The notes: generated by a model not told the origin, from the letters alone. Counted from the first letter of the stretch, positions 32,451 to 45,445 are shown. The stretch is DNA of 64,000 bases from Cricetomys ansorgei (GCA_026225945.1 JAMJFZ010001781.1:62001-126000); one strand, 5' to 3'. Numbers and translations: made by a program.

Positions 32451-33200
32451 TTTCTGGAGCCCGCCCCCGCCCCCCAACAAGGCTCGGGCAGCGACAGGCG
32501 GGAGGGGGGAGGGGAAGCTTGGTCTCAAACCTGTTCTGATTTTAATTCCTTAAATTAACCCCGTGGCTGCCAGGAGCCAGGCCTGCCCAGAACACTCCCG
32601 GTTCTGGCGGCCTCGCGGCCTCGGGAGGAAAGAAGACAGGGGAGGAGGGGGCAGCGGCTGAGGTCCTCTCAGCCTAGCCTCTCCAGGAGCAGTCCCGCGG
32701 CGCGCCCCAGACTCGCCCTTACCTCCTCCAGCCCGCGGCGAGGCCAGGCACCGCGGCCCTGGGCTGGGGGCGCAGAGGCACCCCGCGTGCCGCGTCCAGA
32801 TGCAGGGCAGCCACCGGGCCTGGGATCTCGGTCCCCACTGCAGCCTCGGGTGACCGCCGCCGCCTCCCGGTTGGGGCGGGGGCGGCCGAGTCCCCCAGAC
32901 CGACGCAGCGGGAGGGGCTCGCGATGTGATCACGGGCGGGGTACGCAGAAAGGAGGAGGGGGAGAGAGGAGGGGGCACTCGGGCCCGGCGCAGCCAGGCG
33001 ACAGGGAGGGAGGCGGTGGGCGGAGCCGGCCCCTCCTCTGGGGCGGGCTCTCCGGCAGGCCGGGAGCGGCAGATACAGCCAGGAGCGGCTGCGCCCGGAC
33101 CCCACATTTTCCGCAGCAGCTGGTATCGGGTGGGGGTTGGGCTCCGCCGGGGCGGGGGTGCTTCCCCACTCTAGGCACCACCATCCAGGCATTCTTGTGC
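32450..33200. promoter_or_regulatory. Fbxo41: CpG island: presumed Fbxo41 promoter
   Basis: The GC content and the number of CpGs rise sharply here, with GGGCGGG/GGGGCGG Sp1-type words (32,876-32,882; 33,041-33,047) and no TATA box seen. It sits at the 5' end of the Fbxo41 gene as defined by the exon 1 donor. Confidence 0.75.
32723..33110 (-). other. Fbxo41: Fbxo41 exon 1 (non-coding), 5' boundary unknown
   Basis: The minus strand has a good donor (GGAG|GTAAGG, GT at 32722-32721) inside the CpG island, about 31 kb from the poly(A) site. That agrees with the recalled size of the mouse gene. The upstream limit is only a guess from CpG-island extent. Confidence 0.5.
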
Positions 33201-34144
33201 CTCGGAGCTTCCAGCTAGGGCCTATGCTGCCCACCTTTAATTAGGGCCTGTCCACCCTAACCACCCCTCAGGTTTGGCCTGCACTCAGTGGGGAGGAGAT
33301 CTTGGGATGGGTGGTTCTGGGGATCACAAAGAGGTTGCCATGGGCCCTATATATACACCACAGTTCTTCAGCGGCTTCTTGGGCACGAGCCCAAGTACAG
33401 GTCCTGCACTCCCGACCTCAAGTCAGACACACAGTCTTTGGGAAGTCTTGGCTGCAGTTGGGCCACATAGTGTCATGTTCCCGGACCTAATTTTGCACTT
33501 AAGATGTCACCTCCATCTTCTTTGGACCTACAAATGGAAAGATGCAGAGAACATGCACTGGTTTGCTTCATAGGACAGGCCCCAGGATTCCAGAGCCTGA
33601 AGCACCTAGAAGGACCCCTCATGCTTGGCTTCAGGCCTACCTAGCTGCTGAGATAGGCACAACCTAGCTGTCCTGTGCTAGATGAAGTCCTCAGGGCTTA
33701 AGTTGAGCTGGGGAAGCGAAAAAACAAAACAAAGCAACAACAACAAACGTCTTGGGGTTCTGGAGCAAGGCCAAAGCTGAACTGAGCCTTGGATGAGAAA
33801 GAGGGGGTGATACTTCTACCACACAGTGGTACCTCAACAGGGCTGCGAGGGGTGGGGGTGGGGGCTGCAGCAGAGCAGAAAACCAACGAAGCTCCAGGAC
33901 TCTCCAGTAAACCAGAGGCTTTGAGTGACGTCCACTGGACCCCATCCCAACTTCTCTGAGGGAGTATGGGGAAGGAGTCTATAGACTGTCAGGTGGGTTG
34001 GTGGGAAGGAAGACTCTAACAAGAACTGGCGACCGTATAGTGGCCAAGCAGATGAAGCACCCTCTCTTTCTTCCTGAAGCTCTGATGTCTTTCTATATCC
34101 AGGAAGTCTTCTTAGATTGGGAAGGAAAGTCATTTCTTCTAATA

Positions 34145-34690
34145 TTTAAATATGTTCCTGTGAACCAGGCACCAGGCATCGTGATCACGCTAATCATTTT
34201 AATACACATCATTCACTTTCCAATAGAGTAACCAAGCAGACACTATTCCTATCCCCACTGTGATGGTGCATCCTTTCTGACAACTTGACTAGGTTTGTAA
34301 TCACCTGTGGATGTGTCTTAAGGGTTAAATTGAGAAGCCCCGACCCAAGCTGTGGGTAGCACCATCCCATGCACTGAGGTCCCAAACCAAATAAAAAGGA
34401 GAAAGTGAATTAAGCGTCAGCATTCACTGCCTGACTGGGGACTCAATGCGACCAGCTGCCAGATACTCCCACACCCATGCTTTCCTGGACATGCTGGACT
34501 GTATCCCATCAAATGGTAAGCCAACATAAGCCCTTCCTTTCCTAAATTGCTTGTGTTGGGATTTTGTAACAAATACAACCATGCCTGCAGATGGAGAAGC
34601 TGAAGTTCAGCGTTCAAATAATGGCAGGACCACAGTTTGAATGCAAGGTGTTCAATCCATCCTATTGTCTAACCACAGCATCCTCATACC
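34145..34690 (+). repeat. MIR SINE interrupted by a 'family B' element
   Basis: The left MIR part is about 34,145-34,255 ('gcaccaggcatcgtgatcac ... cactattcctatcccc'). The right part is about 34,587-34,690 ('gcagatggagaagctgaag ... ccacagtttgaatgcaagg'). Together they follow the MIR order '..actattatcccca | ttttacagatgaggaaactgag..'. Between them sits a rodent family B repeat (about 34,258-34,585), so that insertion is younger. Confidence 0.65.
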
Positions 34691-34869
34691 ATATCTTTGC
34701 TACAGTAAAATTTCTGAGCCTGCCTCTGCCAAAATGAATTGATAAATTCACCTGTTTTAGTAGCTGGCCAAAAGCATCTCTATATCATCTTGGTTCTACC
34801 TCTATTGTGGCACTGCCCTTAACTGTGCTTGTTGTAAATATGTGAAAACAATTTAGAGCACGGAGTGTG

Positions 34870-35125
34870 CTTTGTGTATGTGTGTTTTGTGCATGTGTGC
34901 ACATGCATTTGTATGGATATGGAAGTATATACCTGTGGCTATGCAGGTGTATATATATAGATGTATGGGTGTATTGTGAGTGCATGTGTGCATGGTTGTA
35001 TATGCATATGGATGTACATGTATGTGTGTGCTATCCTTATGCATGAAAGTACACATATGTATTCCCACATGTACACACACATATATGTATGTGCATATGC
35101 TTGAATGTATGCGCGCATGTGTGAC
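34870..35125. repeat. Degenerate TG/TATG-rich tract
   Basis: About 250 bases of imperfect (TG)n, TATG and CATG words in both phases. It generates spurious open frames rich in Thr/His/Ile and in Met/Cys/Val. Confidence 0.85.
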
Positions 35126-35634
35126 CATGCTATATTTCACAGACAACAGTTCTTGCTTGGTTGTTATGGGAACCACTGTTCTAAAAATGTGAATCCCACT
35201 TCATGTGGGCCAGAGAAACCAAAAGAGAGAGTGCTCAGTGACAATATATCTAGGGCTCCCAGGGCTAAAGCAGGGTATCATGAATTAAGAATCAGGCAGG
35301 TCCCAACTAGTCAGAGGTATAATCCTACTCTCAGGATCCCACCATTGCATCAGGGCCTCCATTCTGCCTCTTCCCATCTCTCCTTCCTCCCCAGCATTAT
35401 GCTCTCTGGCCACCATCCTTCTCTTCTCTTCTTTTGTCAACTAGTCAGAACAGTGATTAAATCCTTATGAAAACTGGATGAACTTAGTGAGTTCAAACAA
35501 GGTTTCCACCCTAGAGGGAACTCAAAGGTGGGAATATTTGGCTATTAGACTGTAAAGGGAAAGGATAAAGAGATAATGTATTTAGATATGATCCAGAGAT
35601 CTTTAACCTCACAATGTATGTGGTTGTTTTCTTA

Positions 35635-36000
35635 AAAGATTTATTTTATTTTTAGTTGTATGTATGTATGTTTGTGTGTGTGAGTGCATGTGTGTGGACG
35701 CACTCGGTGGCTAGAAGAAAGCATGAGCTCTCCTGAAGCTGGAGTCACAGGCAATTAGGAGCTGCCATGTGGGTTCTAGGAACTGAACTCAGCAACAATT
35801 GCTTCTAACCACTGAGTCATCTCTCCAGCCTTTGTTTATGTGGTTTGGTTTTGTTTTTGAGACAAGGTCTCTCTGTGCAGCCCCAACCCTGGCTATCCTG
35901 GAACTCGATATGTAAACCAGGCTTGCCTCAAACTCACAGAGATCCACCTGCCTTTGCATTCTGAGTGCTAGGACTGAAGGCATGTGGCACCATGCCCCAA
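35635..36000 (-). repeat. B3 then B1 SINE, both complement
   Basis: 35,635-35,835: 'ggagctgccatgtgggttc ... ccactgagtcatctctccagc'. 35,845-36,000: 'gtttttgagacaaggtctctc ... gtaaaccaggcttgcctc ... gaaggcatgtggcacc'. Confidence 0.85.
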
Positions 36001-36939
36001 GGGTATGTGATTCACAAATATTTAGTGTGTATACATGTATGCGAGTGTGGGCTCATGTGTGCATAGCTTGTTGTGTGGAAGTTAAAGGGCATTTTTTTCT
36101 GGATTAATTTTTCTCCTTCCACGTTTTTAAGACAGGGTTTCTCTTGCTCCATCTGCTGCTGTCCTGCATGCTCCATGATAGCTTGCTGTAAACTTCCAGG
36201 CAATCCTCCTATGACTTTCTTGTCTCCACCTCCTATCTTATGGGAAGAGTGCTGCCATTAGATTTATGCCATGGTGTCTGGCTTCTTAAATGGGTTTGGG
36301 GCAATAAACTCAAGCCATCAACCTTGTGTGGCTAGTAGCATTTTTATCCCAGAGCCATCTCTCTGGCCAAGGTATATGTATTTTGGTACAAGGCTAGATG
36401 TCTTGGTCAATTTGGGCTAAACCACTATTATGAATGGTGTTTTAGGGGGTTTCTACCATTAATGCTGTGTATCAGAATGGATGGAAATATAAAGAGTCAG
36501 AGAAACAACAGGAAAGAGTTGGGTAGTTCAAAGTAGTTATACTGGTCTTGTTTCAAGCAGGGAACAGGGGTTGGGTGGGATGAAAGGTAAGGACAGAGCA
36601 AATTTTCTAGTTTTTGTCCAATTCTTCCAGATCCTCTCTCATCAAAATTCTCATTTCTGGGCCCGAGGATGTACTATGCAAGAGGCCGAGGGTTAGATCC
36701 ACAGTACCGTGCATATAGATGAATAGACTGACAGACAGACAGAAGCAAACGTTTATAAAATGAAATTGAGAGAAAAAAATGTCAGCACAAAAGCTTGAGG
36801 TGTTGAGTTTTACCCCAGGAAGGCCTCGGGAGGGAGTCTGCTTGTAGGTTCTTTGGAGAAGGAGGAACTTTTTCTGAAAAATTTTAACTACTTATACCTG
36901 CGTGGAACAAGAACTCCAAGTGAAAGAATTGTCAAAAGA

Positions 36940-37060
36940 TTCAGCTGGCTGTGTGTGGCATGTCTGCAATCCCAGCACTGGGGAGGCAGAGACTACGCAG
37001 TGAGCTTGAGGAGAGCCTGGGCTACATGAGACGCTGTCTCAAAAGAAACAGCAAACGAAA
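36940..37060 (+). repeat. B1/B4-like SINE
   Basis: Shows 'ggctgtgtgtggcatgtctg', 'agcactggggaggcagag' and 'gagacgctgtctcaaaag'. Confidence 0.65.
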
Positions 37061-37244
37061 GACTGATCACCACTGGGTCATACTTTTAGAGTGCCAGATA
37101 AGGGAAACACATATTCAGCCAGAGCCACAGGGTGCTGCTGCCCATGTCAAACCCCAATCCAGATGAGCTCACAAGCTAAAATCCACAACTGATAAAACAA
37201 TGGATCGCAAAGGAGATTGACCAAAATGCAAAGGAATGCTAATA

Positions 37245-37460
37245 GGAGTTAGGAGACATTACTCAGTGGTTAACAGCACTGGCTGCTCTTACAGAGGACC
37301 TGGATTTGATTCCCGACACCCACATGGTGGCTACCAACTCCCTGTAACTCCAGTTCCAGGGGATCCAATGCTCTCTTCTGACCTCCTCAGGTCTCCGAAT
37401 GCACATGGTGCACATACGCTCAGGCATACATGTATGCACAGTAAGTAAGTATTAAAAAAA
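37245..37460 (+). repeat. SINE B3
   Basis: Shows 'acagcactggctgctcttac', 'gtaactccagttccagggg' and the tail 'gtaagtattaaaaaaaaa'. Confidence 0.85.
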
Positions 37461-38104
37461 AAATGCCAGTAAGATCTATTGGCTCTAAGCAGCAGTCTGG
37501 ACACGTGAGTATGAGGAGAGCCAAGATGACTGGCGGAGAACTGTAAATACTTAGATAAGTCTGAAGAACCCAACAAAGGATTGTCATTATTAACATGCAT
37601 TAGAAATATGGAAAGATAACTTGAGTTTACATAGATTATACTTGAAATGATGGTGGGACACTCAAATGGAGACGGTCACAAGTCACCCTTCGCCTGACTG
37701 ACTTAGAAGGAATTTTGTAGGGGTGAGCAGAAGCTGGAAATGAATGTTCTTTCCAAAGATGGGAAGTAGGCTAAGAATTGGGTCTGGACTGCTGAAGGCC
37801 ATAGCTCAGTGGTAGAACATTTGTTAAGTCAGGGTAAATACCAAGTCAGGGTAAAAAGGAAAAAAAAAAATGTAGTCTGGGGAAATGTCTTCATTTTGAG
37901 AAGGTGAGAGGATTTATTTATCTCCCCGCTCTCCCCATATAAATGCATTGATTAAAAACATCTTTCTGCCAAGTGTGATGGCTTGTACCTGTAGCCCAGT
38001 ACTAGAGCTGACATAGGAGGCTTGCCTAAGATCAAGGCTAGACTCAGCCAGTGTCTGTCTCAACAAATAAACGAAACTAAAAACAACTAATGACAGCAAA
38101 ATTC

Positions 38105-38725
38105 CAAACCAGAAACTGGAGAGAAGATTCAGTGTACAAGTATGTACTGTTCTTGTAGAAGATCAGACTTCTGTTCTTAGCACCCACATCAGGCAACTTA
38201 CAACCACCTCTAGCTTCAGTTCCAGGGGATCTGGCTCCCTATTCCGGCCTTTATGCACACTGCAACGTGCTCCAATGTGCTCCACTGCATGCAGAGCACA
38301 GACATTTTCAGGCAAAACAACCATACATATAAAATAAATTAAAGATGTGAGGTATGGTGGTATACACCTTTAATCCTGGAACTCTGGAGGCAGAGGCAGG
38401 AAAATCTCTAAGTTCAAAGCCAGCCTGGTCTACATATTGAGCTCCAGGGTAGCCAGGACTACATAAAGAAACCCTGTCTCAAAGGGGAGATGGGGGGGAT
38501 CTGAAAAGATGGCTCACTGGTTAAGAGCATTGGTTGTTCTTCCAGAGAACCTGGGTTCAATTTCCAGCACCCACCCACATGGCAGCTTATAACTGTCTGT
38601 AACTCCAGTTCTAGGGGATCTGACAGCCTCATTCAGACATACATGCAGACAAAACACCGATGTGCATAAAATAAAAATAAAAACATTTTTAAAAAATAAA
38701 TAAAATTTAAAATCATTTTTAAAAG
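38105..38725 (+). repeat. B3-B1-B3 SINE run, all forward
   Basis: 38,105-38,340 B3 ('agttccaggggatctggctcc'), 38,345-38,485 B1 ('ggtggtatacacctttaatcc ... gaaaccctgtctc') and 38,500-38,720 B3 ('aaagatggctcactggttaag ... gtaactccagttctagggg'). Confidence 0.85.
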
Positions 38726-38930
38726 CCCAAAACAGTTTAAAAAAAAAAAAAAAAGCCATGAAAATGAACTGACAGTCCTTGATGCTTTTTGGGTTCTAGA
38801 TTTGGGTTTTCTGACTGATTTTTATTTTCTCCATCTCTGGCCTAATATTCTCTTTCTTCAGAGTCCCTGGAAAATCTCCACTACATAATGATGTAAGACT
38901 TCCTGTGCCCTGGTGCTTGAGGGATGTTCT

Positions 38931-39010
38931 GATGCCTGCAGGATGTCTGGGCCCTGGCAGGTGGCCCTGGTGACTGCAGGATGTCAGGGAGCCTACAGGA
39001 TGCCTGCATG
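38931..39010 (+). repeat. Degenerate short tandem: CTGCAGGATGTC-like units
   Basis: Three imperfect copies: 'gcctgcaggatgtctggg', 'gactgcaggatgtcaggg' and 'gcctacaggatgcctgc'. Confidence 0.6.
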
Positions 39011-39894
39011 CGGGTGTGACGCCCAGGTGCCTGTAGGTCTGGGCAGTGAGGCCCAACTTCAGGTCTAACTTCATCATGCTTGGTCTCAGGCTAATATAGG
39101 CCCATGAATGTCCACGATCAGAGCAGCCTGCTGCCTCCAAAAACCATGGCTCCTGCCACACAATGTGGACTTAATTTTTTTTTTATTTGTTTTCCTTTTC
39201 TTTCTTATCTTTTTGAGCACACAGAGGTGGGAGGGTGGAACAGGGAGGAATGGGAAGAGGGTGTTATCAAGTATTAATAAAAGTATTTTTAAAAGGACTT
39301 CCTAGCTCAAAGTCCTGGGACCAGGTCCCAGGATCACCACAAAGTCACTTGTCCGGAGTTGCCTTTTCTGTCACTCTAAGCTTGATAGTAGGGTGAGGAC
39401 AATCTGGGTAAGGATGAGCTGACCACAGGGATGGAACCCAGGAGAAGCAAGCAGTGGTGTTCTTGTTCGCAGACCAGCTGCTGACAGCCTGTCAGTGTGT
39501 CCTTTTGTTCATGTGGTGTGGTTCAGGGCTGTTTAAAATACAGGCTTTATGCTCTTCCTTGCCCTACTCTGCATCAAAATGAAGTCTGGGGTCCATGCCT
39601 GTGAATGGACATGTAGTCAGTTAATTAGTAACCAATGTGGTTCACCTTTTATTTCATGTCTCCTGAATCCACCACTTACCTCTCTCAGTGTCTGGCAATC
39701 CATCACTTGAGTTCCAAAGGGTTAAAGATTGTCCGCCGCAGGCCATCCTTCTGAAATATCAATTCTTTTGGAAGAGGGAGCATCAAATTATTTGTCACAA
39801 TTAGTTTATTAAACACAAGTCCTCAGTCTTGAGAGGTCACTTAATACCTGGGGAAAGACAAGGCTAGACGTCTCTGACTGGATCATTTTGTCTC

Positions 39895-40320
39895 AGGTCA
39901 GAGATCTGGTTGCATTAGTTGACAAAACGGGAGTGGAAACACGTCCATCTGTTCACCCCAGATAGGGAACCCATGACAGACCAAAGAATGGATACCACCA
40001 AAGTCCAACTTGGTGGATCAATATGTTTTATTGGGATTACTTACAGGAACAGAAATGACTTGAAGACAACTTCATCACCAAGGCCTACCACAGTGTAGGT
40101 GACACAACTCATAAAAGCTAGAACACCTAGAGCACACTGCACAGCCTGCAGGCAGCTCAACAGGTTGGGGAGTGTCCTTTCCCAGCTGCCTCAGTTGCTC
40201 TAAACCTCTCCTGGGCTGCTCTGCTGGTTTCTGCTTTTTCCAGGCAGCAGATCTGGTCCCAGAGTCTTCTCTGCAGCTTTCTCCTCTTCGTCTTCTCATC
40301 ATCTCATCTCATCTTGAAAT
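39895..40320 (-). repeat. Unnamed 'family A' repeat, - copy
   Basis: Complementary to 24,830-25,130 in the same order of blocks. On its own strand it contains 'gtaatcccaataaaacat', then 'ccaagttggactttggtgg' and 'ggttccctatctgggg'. The left part in that strand carries GA-rich 'gatgagatgagatgatgag'. Confidence 0.7.
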
Positions 40321-40324
40321 GGTT

Positions 40325-40850
40325 TAAAATGGCAGAACCAACACCATCTTAAACTGAAAAATCCATTTTTAAAACGGGACATAGTTCAGGTTCCCAGTAA
40401 AATGAGAAAAGCCTTCAGAGCCCTCAAGTACAAAAGCCAAACAAAATGATTGTTGGGTACTTGTTTTGGGAACTGGGATATGTCATTTCTGGGTTATGGT
40501 GATTGTTAATGAGTTTCTGATTGGTTAAAAATTATGACTAACTTTCTTTTATGTTGGCACAAAATGGTTATGGTTTTCAAGATTAAACAGTTTGTAAAAA
40601 TTTGAGTTGGGGTTGTAGCTCTGAACTTTCATATCAGACTACATCCCTGGCTGATCCAGCTTTCTTTTTCTGTTTTATGCTTGAAGTCAATAAAATTTTC
40701 TTCTCTTTCAACAAGTTGTGTGTCTGTATAATTGGATCAAAAGAACCCCACAACAGTCTGAGAATCTTCTTTGCAGCTGGGCTCTGCTTACTCTGGCTAG
40801 TGTGTCTGTCTGGTCAGTTTCAGGGAGTTCTTAAAGCTTGTTGTTGTTGA
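40325..40850 (+). mobile_element. LTR-like segment (unclassified, uncertain)
   Basis: A run of TATA-like and TTAAA words is followed by 'gcttgaagtcaataaaatt' and the pyrimidine-rich 'ttcttctctttcaac'. The order is U3-like, then a poly(A) signal (AATAAA near 40,689), then U5-like. I cannot define ends or a target-site duplication. Confidence 0.3.
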
Positions 40851-41564
40851 CCTCCCATCTTAAGGAGCTCCCCTACAGGATGGAATGCTTTAATCTGAAG
40901 GAGGCTGTTCCCCAAGCATTGTAGCAGTGAAAGGCAAGCTCATCTGAACGCTGGGCAGAAAGGAGGCAGAGCCCTACCAGGCATTATCCAGCTGAGGGCT
41001 TTCCTGACCTAAGCTGCCCACTGCTGGGGAAAGAGTTTAGTTGGTAAAGTGCTTGCTTTGTGAGGACTTAAATTCCAGCCCCAGAACCAGTGTTAGAAAA
41101 GCTGGACAGATTATAATGCCTGAGCTGGGAGTCAGAAACAGGAGGGTCCCTAGGCCTCCCTAGCGGGCCAGTCAGCCCAGACCAGTGAGAGAGACCTTAC
41201 CATGAAAACAAAGGGCAGGTATAAGGGAAGGTATTTCTCTCTTGGAGCAGCCCCCACTCTGGGGAGATTCTTCTTGTTTTTCCTCAGCAAAGTTACATTT
41301 CTTCAACAAAAGCTAAACAAGATAGGTAACTGGAGAGGTGGATCAGTGCTATCCAAGTTCATTTAACGTGCTATCGAGAGGGTCTGAATTTGGATAACAA
41401 GTACACATGTGAAAGTCCAACATGGCTGCTAAAGTCTTGTAGGTGCTTGTATCCAGGGTTGAGGGTTAGAGGCAGGTGCATCTAGAAAATTTGCTGGCCA
41501 GGCAGCCTAGCCGAAACGGTGAGCTTCAGGTTCAATGACGGAACCTTTGAAAAAAATACAGTGG

Positions 41565-41850
41565 AAGGAGGCTGGAGAGATGGGTAAGAGCAGTGGTTAA
41601 GGGCACTTGTTGCTCTTGCAGAGGACCAAAGTTTGGGTCCCAGAACCCACATGGTGGTTCACAACCATCTGGAACACATGTGCACATACATACATTCAGC
41701 CAAAGCATTTACCACCCATAATAAATAAAGCTAAAATACGTATGAGGCAGTGTGATAGAGAACATCTGACACCCTCCTGTGGCCTCTGCATGAGGGTGCA
41801 CTTGCAAGCATACATGCACGCTCACACACACACAGCAGCAGCTTAGTTGG
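41565..41850 (+). repeat. SINE B3, with an internal interruption
   Basis: The head 'ggaggctggagagatgggtaa' and 'cacatggtggttcacaacc' are followed by 'catctgacaccctcctgtgg', a CACACA tail and CAGCAG. Confidence 0.75.
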
Positions 41851-42284
41851 GAGTAGAAAAGAGCAGAGACCTCAGACATAGGCCCTCTCCTTGCCTTAGC
41901 ATAGATCAGTCACTCAGGAGGTACAACGGGGTGCACAGTAGGCTTTTTATGTGGCCCAAGGTGGAAAAGGCTTTGGGGAGAAAGTTCTGAGAATACACGG
42001 GGTGACCCACCTTCCCTATTACAGGACCATGCTTTTCTCACCACCCTCACACCTGCACCCCAAATCCATCAAGGGTTCCCCTGGAAGCAGTTTTGGAAAA
42101 GGCTGTGACTGTTTGGCTGCTCAGTAAGTGTTATCTCTTGGAGAGGGTCCTACAGTTGAAGAGCAACTAAGGTGACCAGGAGCCTCTGGCTTGTTCCTCA
42201 CCAAACTCAGGCGTGGCCTACTTGAACCTGGAGACCCTTTTGATCTTTATGGTAAGTGATTCTTGAACAGAAGTATCTGTGGGC

Positions 42285-42430
42285 CAGAAGGTGGTGATGC
42301 AGGCCTTTGGGAGGCAGAGGCAGGTGGATCTCTGTGAGTTCGAGGCCAGCCTGGTCTAGAGTGAGTTCCAGAACAGCCAGAGTCACAACAGAGAAACCTT
42401 GTCTGAAGACAAAAACAAAATTAAAAAAAA
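42285..42430 (+). repeat. SINE B1
   Basis: Shows 'gaggcaggtggatctctgtg', 'gttcgaggccagcctggtc' and 'gagaaaccttgtctg', then an A-rich tail. The 'taatcccagcac' part of the head is deleted. Confidence 0.85.
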
Positions 42431-42496
42431 GTATCTGTAATATCAAAGACTGAGTATTCACAAACCACTGAAAAGAGGCAGCCTCTGCTGCCCAAG

Positions 42497-42510
42497 GCGC
42501 CCTCTAGTGC
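42497..42510 (-). promoter_or_regulatory. CTCF-like motif, - orientation
   Basis: GCGCCCTCTAGTGC is the complement of GCACTAGAGGGCGC. It matches the CTCF core except at its first base and lies about 450 bp past the Egr4 3' end. Confidence 0.55.
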
Positions 42511-42959
42511 TGAATGTTTCTGTTATCTGTTGGAAGCCTTTTCCAAATGCTTCTTTACTAAGCTCAAGCCCCCCTACTCCGGGGTTGGAAAGTAAGCTGC
42601 TGGCTTTGCAGTTGTACCTGACCCTTGTTGGATCACCCAGCAAGCAACTTATATTGACTGTTTCTTCAGTTTTGAAATGGTATTAGAGACTGAGGATTAG
42701 AGGACATCATACTAAACATGTTTACTATCTATACCTTCCACTTTTGGTTCAGCTGTGAATAAATACATCAATTCAGTCTACATATATTGACTAATGTGAC
42801 CAGCCTACATATGAAATGACTACCGTGTGTCGCAGTGTCCTGTAGGAGTGCCTGTCAGTAATGTGTCAGGGGCCTGCACCTCACCAATGTGGGTATCTCG
42901 TCTCCTGGCATATACTGTTCTGGAGAGGCAGTTAGGAGTTTACAAGGCAGATTCAGTAA

Positions 42960-43477
42960 GCTTTTAGCACAATAATTTTAATTGCAAAAATAAACAGTTT
43001 TGTCAAGTGCTTGAGAGTAGCGTCTGCTTTACAAAAATGAACAACAAAAGGAAATAACCCCAAAGCAAAAACATCACATCCAATGGCTTGCTGGACATCG
43101 TTGTACAAAGTTCTCAAGAGACTGGCTCGGCACAGCCCTAGCTTGTCTCTGGGAAGGGATAAAGAGGAGGGCGTGGGGCATACGCCAGTTACAAAAAACT
43201 TTCTTCAGTCCCAGGAATGCCTGCTTTCTGGGTGGCCCTAGAGGACTGTCCCCAGGCAGCTGGCGAGGAGGAAGGAGGCTCGGGGACTGCGAGAGCTGTC
43301 CACGGAGCCCGTGCTGAAAGGGCGTGTGCGGCGGGCGCTTCGGGGACTGGAGCTGGACTGCGGGTGGCCCCGGACGTGCGTAGAAGAGGCAGGAAGGACA
43401 GCGGGGACGAGGGACCGGCCAGACCATGCCAAGTGCGCCGGGCGGCGGCGCCCCCAGCCTACAGGGCCAGCTCCAGC
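42960..43477 (-). other. Egr4: Egr4 3' UTR
   Basis: Runs about 520 nt from the TGA to just past a variant poly(A) signal ATTAAA (minus strand, 42,982-42,977). The sequence is AT-rich at its distal end. The cleavage site is inferred. Confidence 0.65.
42977..42982 (-). terminator. Egr4: Egr4 candidate poly(A) signal ATTAAA
   Basis: The common variant hexamer lies about 500 nt after the stop codon. No AATAAA on this strand was seen closer. Confidence 0.55.
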
Positions 43478-45224
<1,747 letters not shown>

Positions 45225-45415
45225 GGCGCGGCGGCGGCGGGGCGCCGGGGGCCTCGCTGGGCCGGGGCGCGCGCGGCTGACGGGGGAGCCGGGCGCCCCT
45301 GCTCCAGGCTCCTCGCGCTGGGCTCGGGGACGCGGGTTGGGGGGCCGCGGCGCCCTGGCTCGCCGGCACCGGCCTCGGGCGGCGGCTCCTGGCCTCTTCA
45401 AAGCGCAACCGGGCT
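45225..45415 (-). other. Egr4: Egr4 5' UTR (start inferred from TATA)
   Basis: Transcription is expected to start about 30 nt downstream of the TATA box, near 45,415. That gives a leader of about 190 nt with no upstream ATG in the coding frame. Confidence 0.55.
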
Positions 45416-45437
45416 CCCCCAATCCACAGTGCCCCCA

Positions 45438-45445
45438 CTTATATA
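45438..45445 (-). promoter_or_regulatory. Egr4: Egr4 TATA box
   Basis: TATATAAG on the minus strand, preceded by GC-rich sequence. It lies 214 nt before the ATG, a strong core promoter element typical of immediate-early genes. Confidence 0.8.

Larger units (their letters stand above)
16546..32722 (-). other. Fbxo41: Fbxo41 intron 1 (about 16 kb)
   Basis: The first intron runs from the exon 1 donor (GT at 32722-32721) to the exon 2 acceptor at 16546. It is densely filled with SINEs, listed individually where clear, plus microsatellites and one 'family A' element. I found no additional coding exon. Stretches without recognised repeats are 18.04-19.04, 20.0-21.4, 26.1-26.95, 28.64-29.4 and 31.1-32.4 kb. 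Confidence 0.65.
33200..42955. other. Intergenic region between Fbxo41 and Egr4
   Basis: 9.7 kb without a recognisable gene. 33.2-34.1 kb is mostly unique. The rest is SINEs, a MIR split by a younger insertion, a TG-rich block, a 'family A' copy and an LTR-like segment, listed separately. Confidence 0.7.

Noticed and set aside
32550..33234. 171- and 185-aa minus-strand frames in the Fbxo41 CpG island
   Set aside because: Pro/Arg/Gly-rich chance frames in a GC-rich promoter region. The downstream frame does not join the Fbxo41 coding start.
33346..33358. TATATATA near 33.35 kb as a promoter
   Set aside because: No neighbouring initiator, CpG context or downstream gene on the + strand.
34853..35192. 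107-aa frame rich in His/Thr/Ile
   Set aside because: Translation of the degenerate TG/TATG tract.
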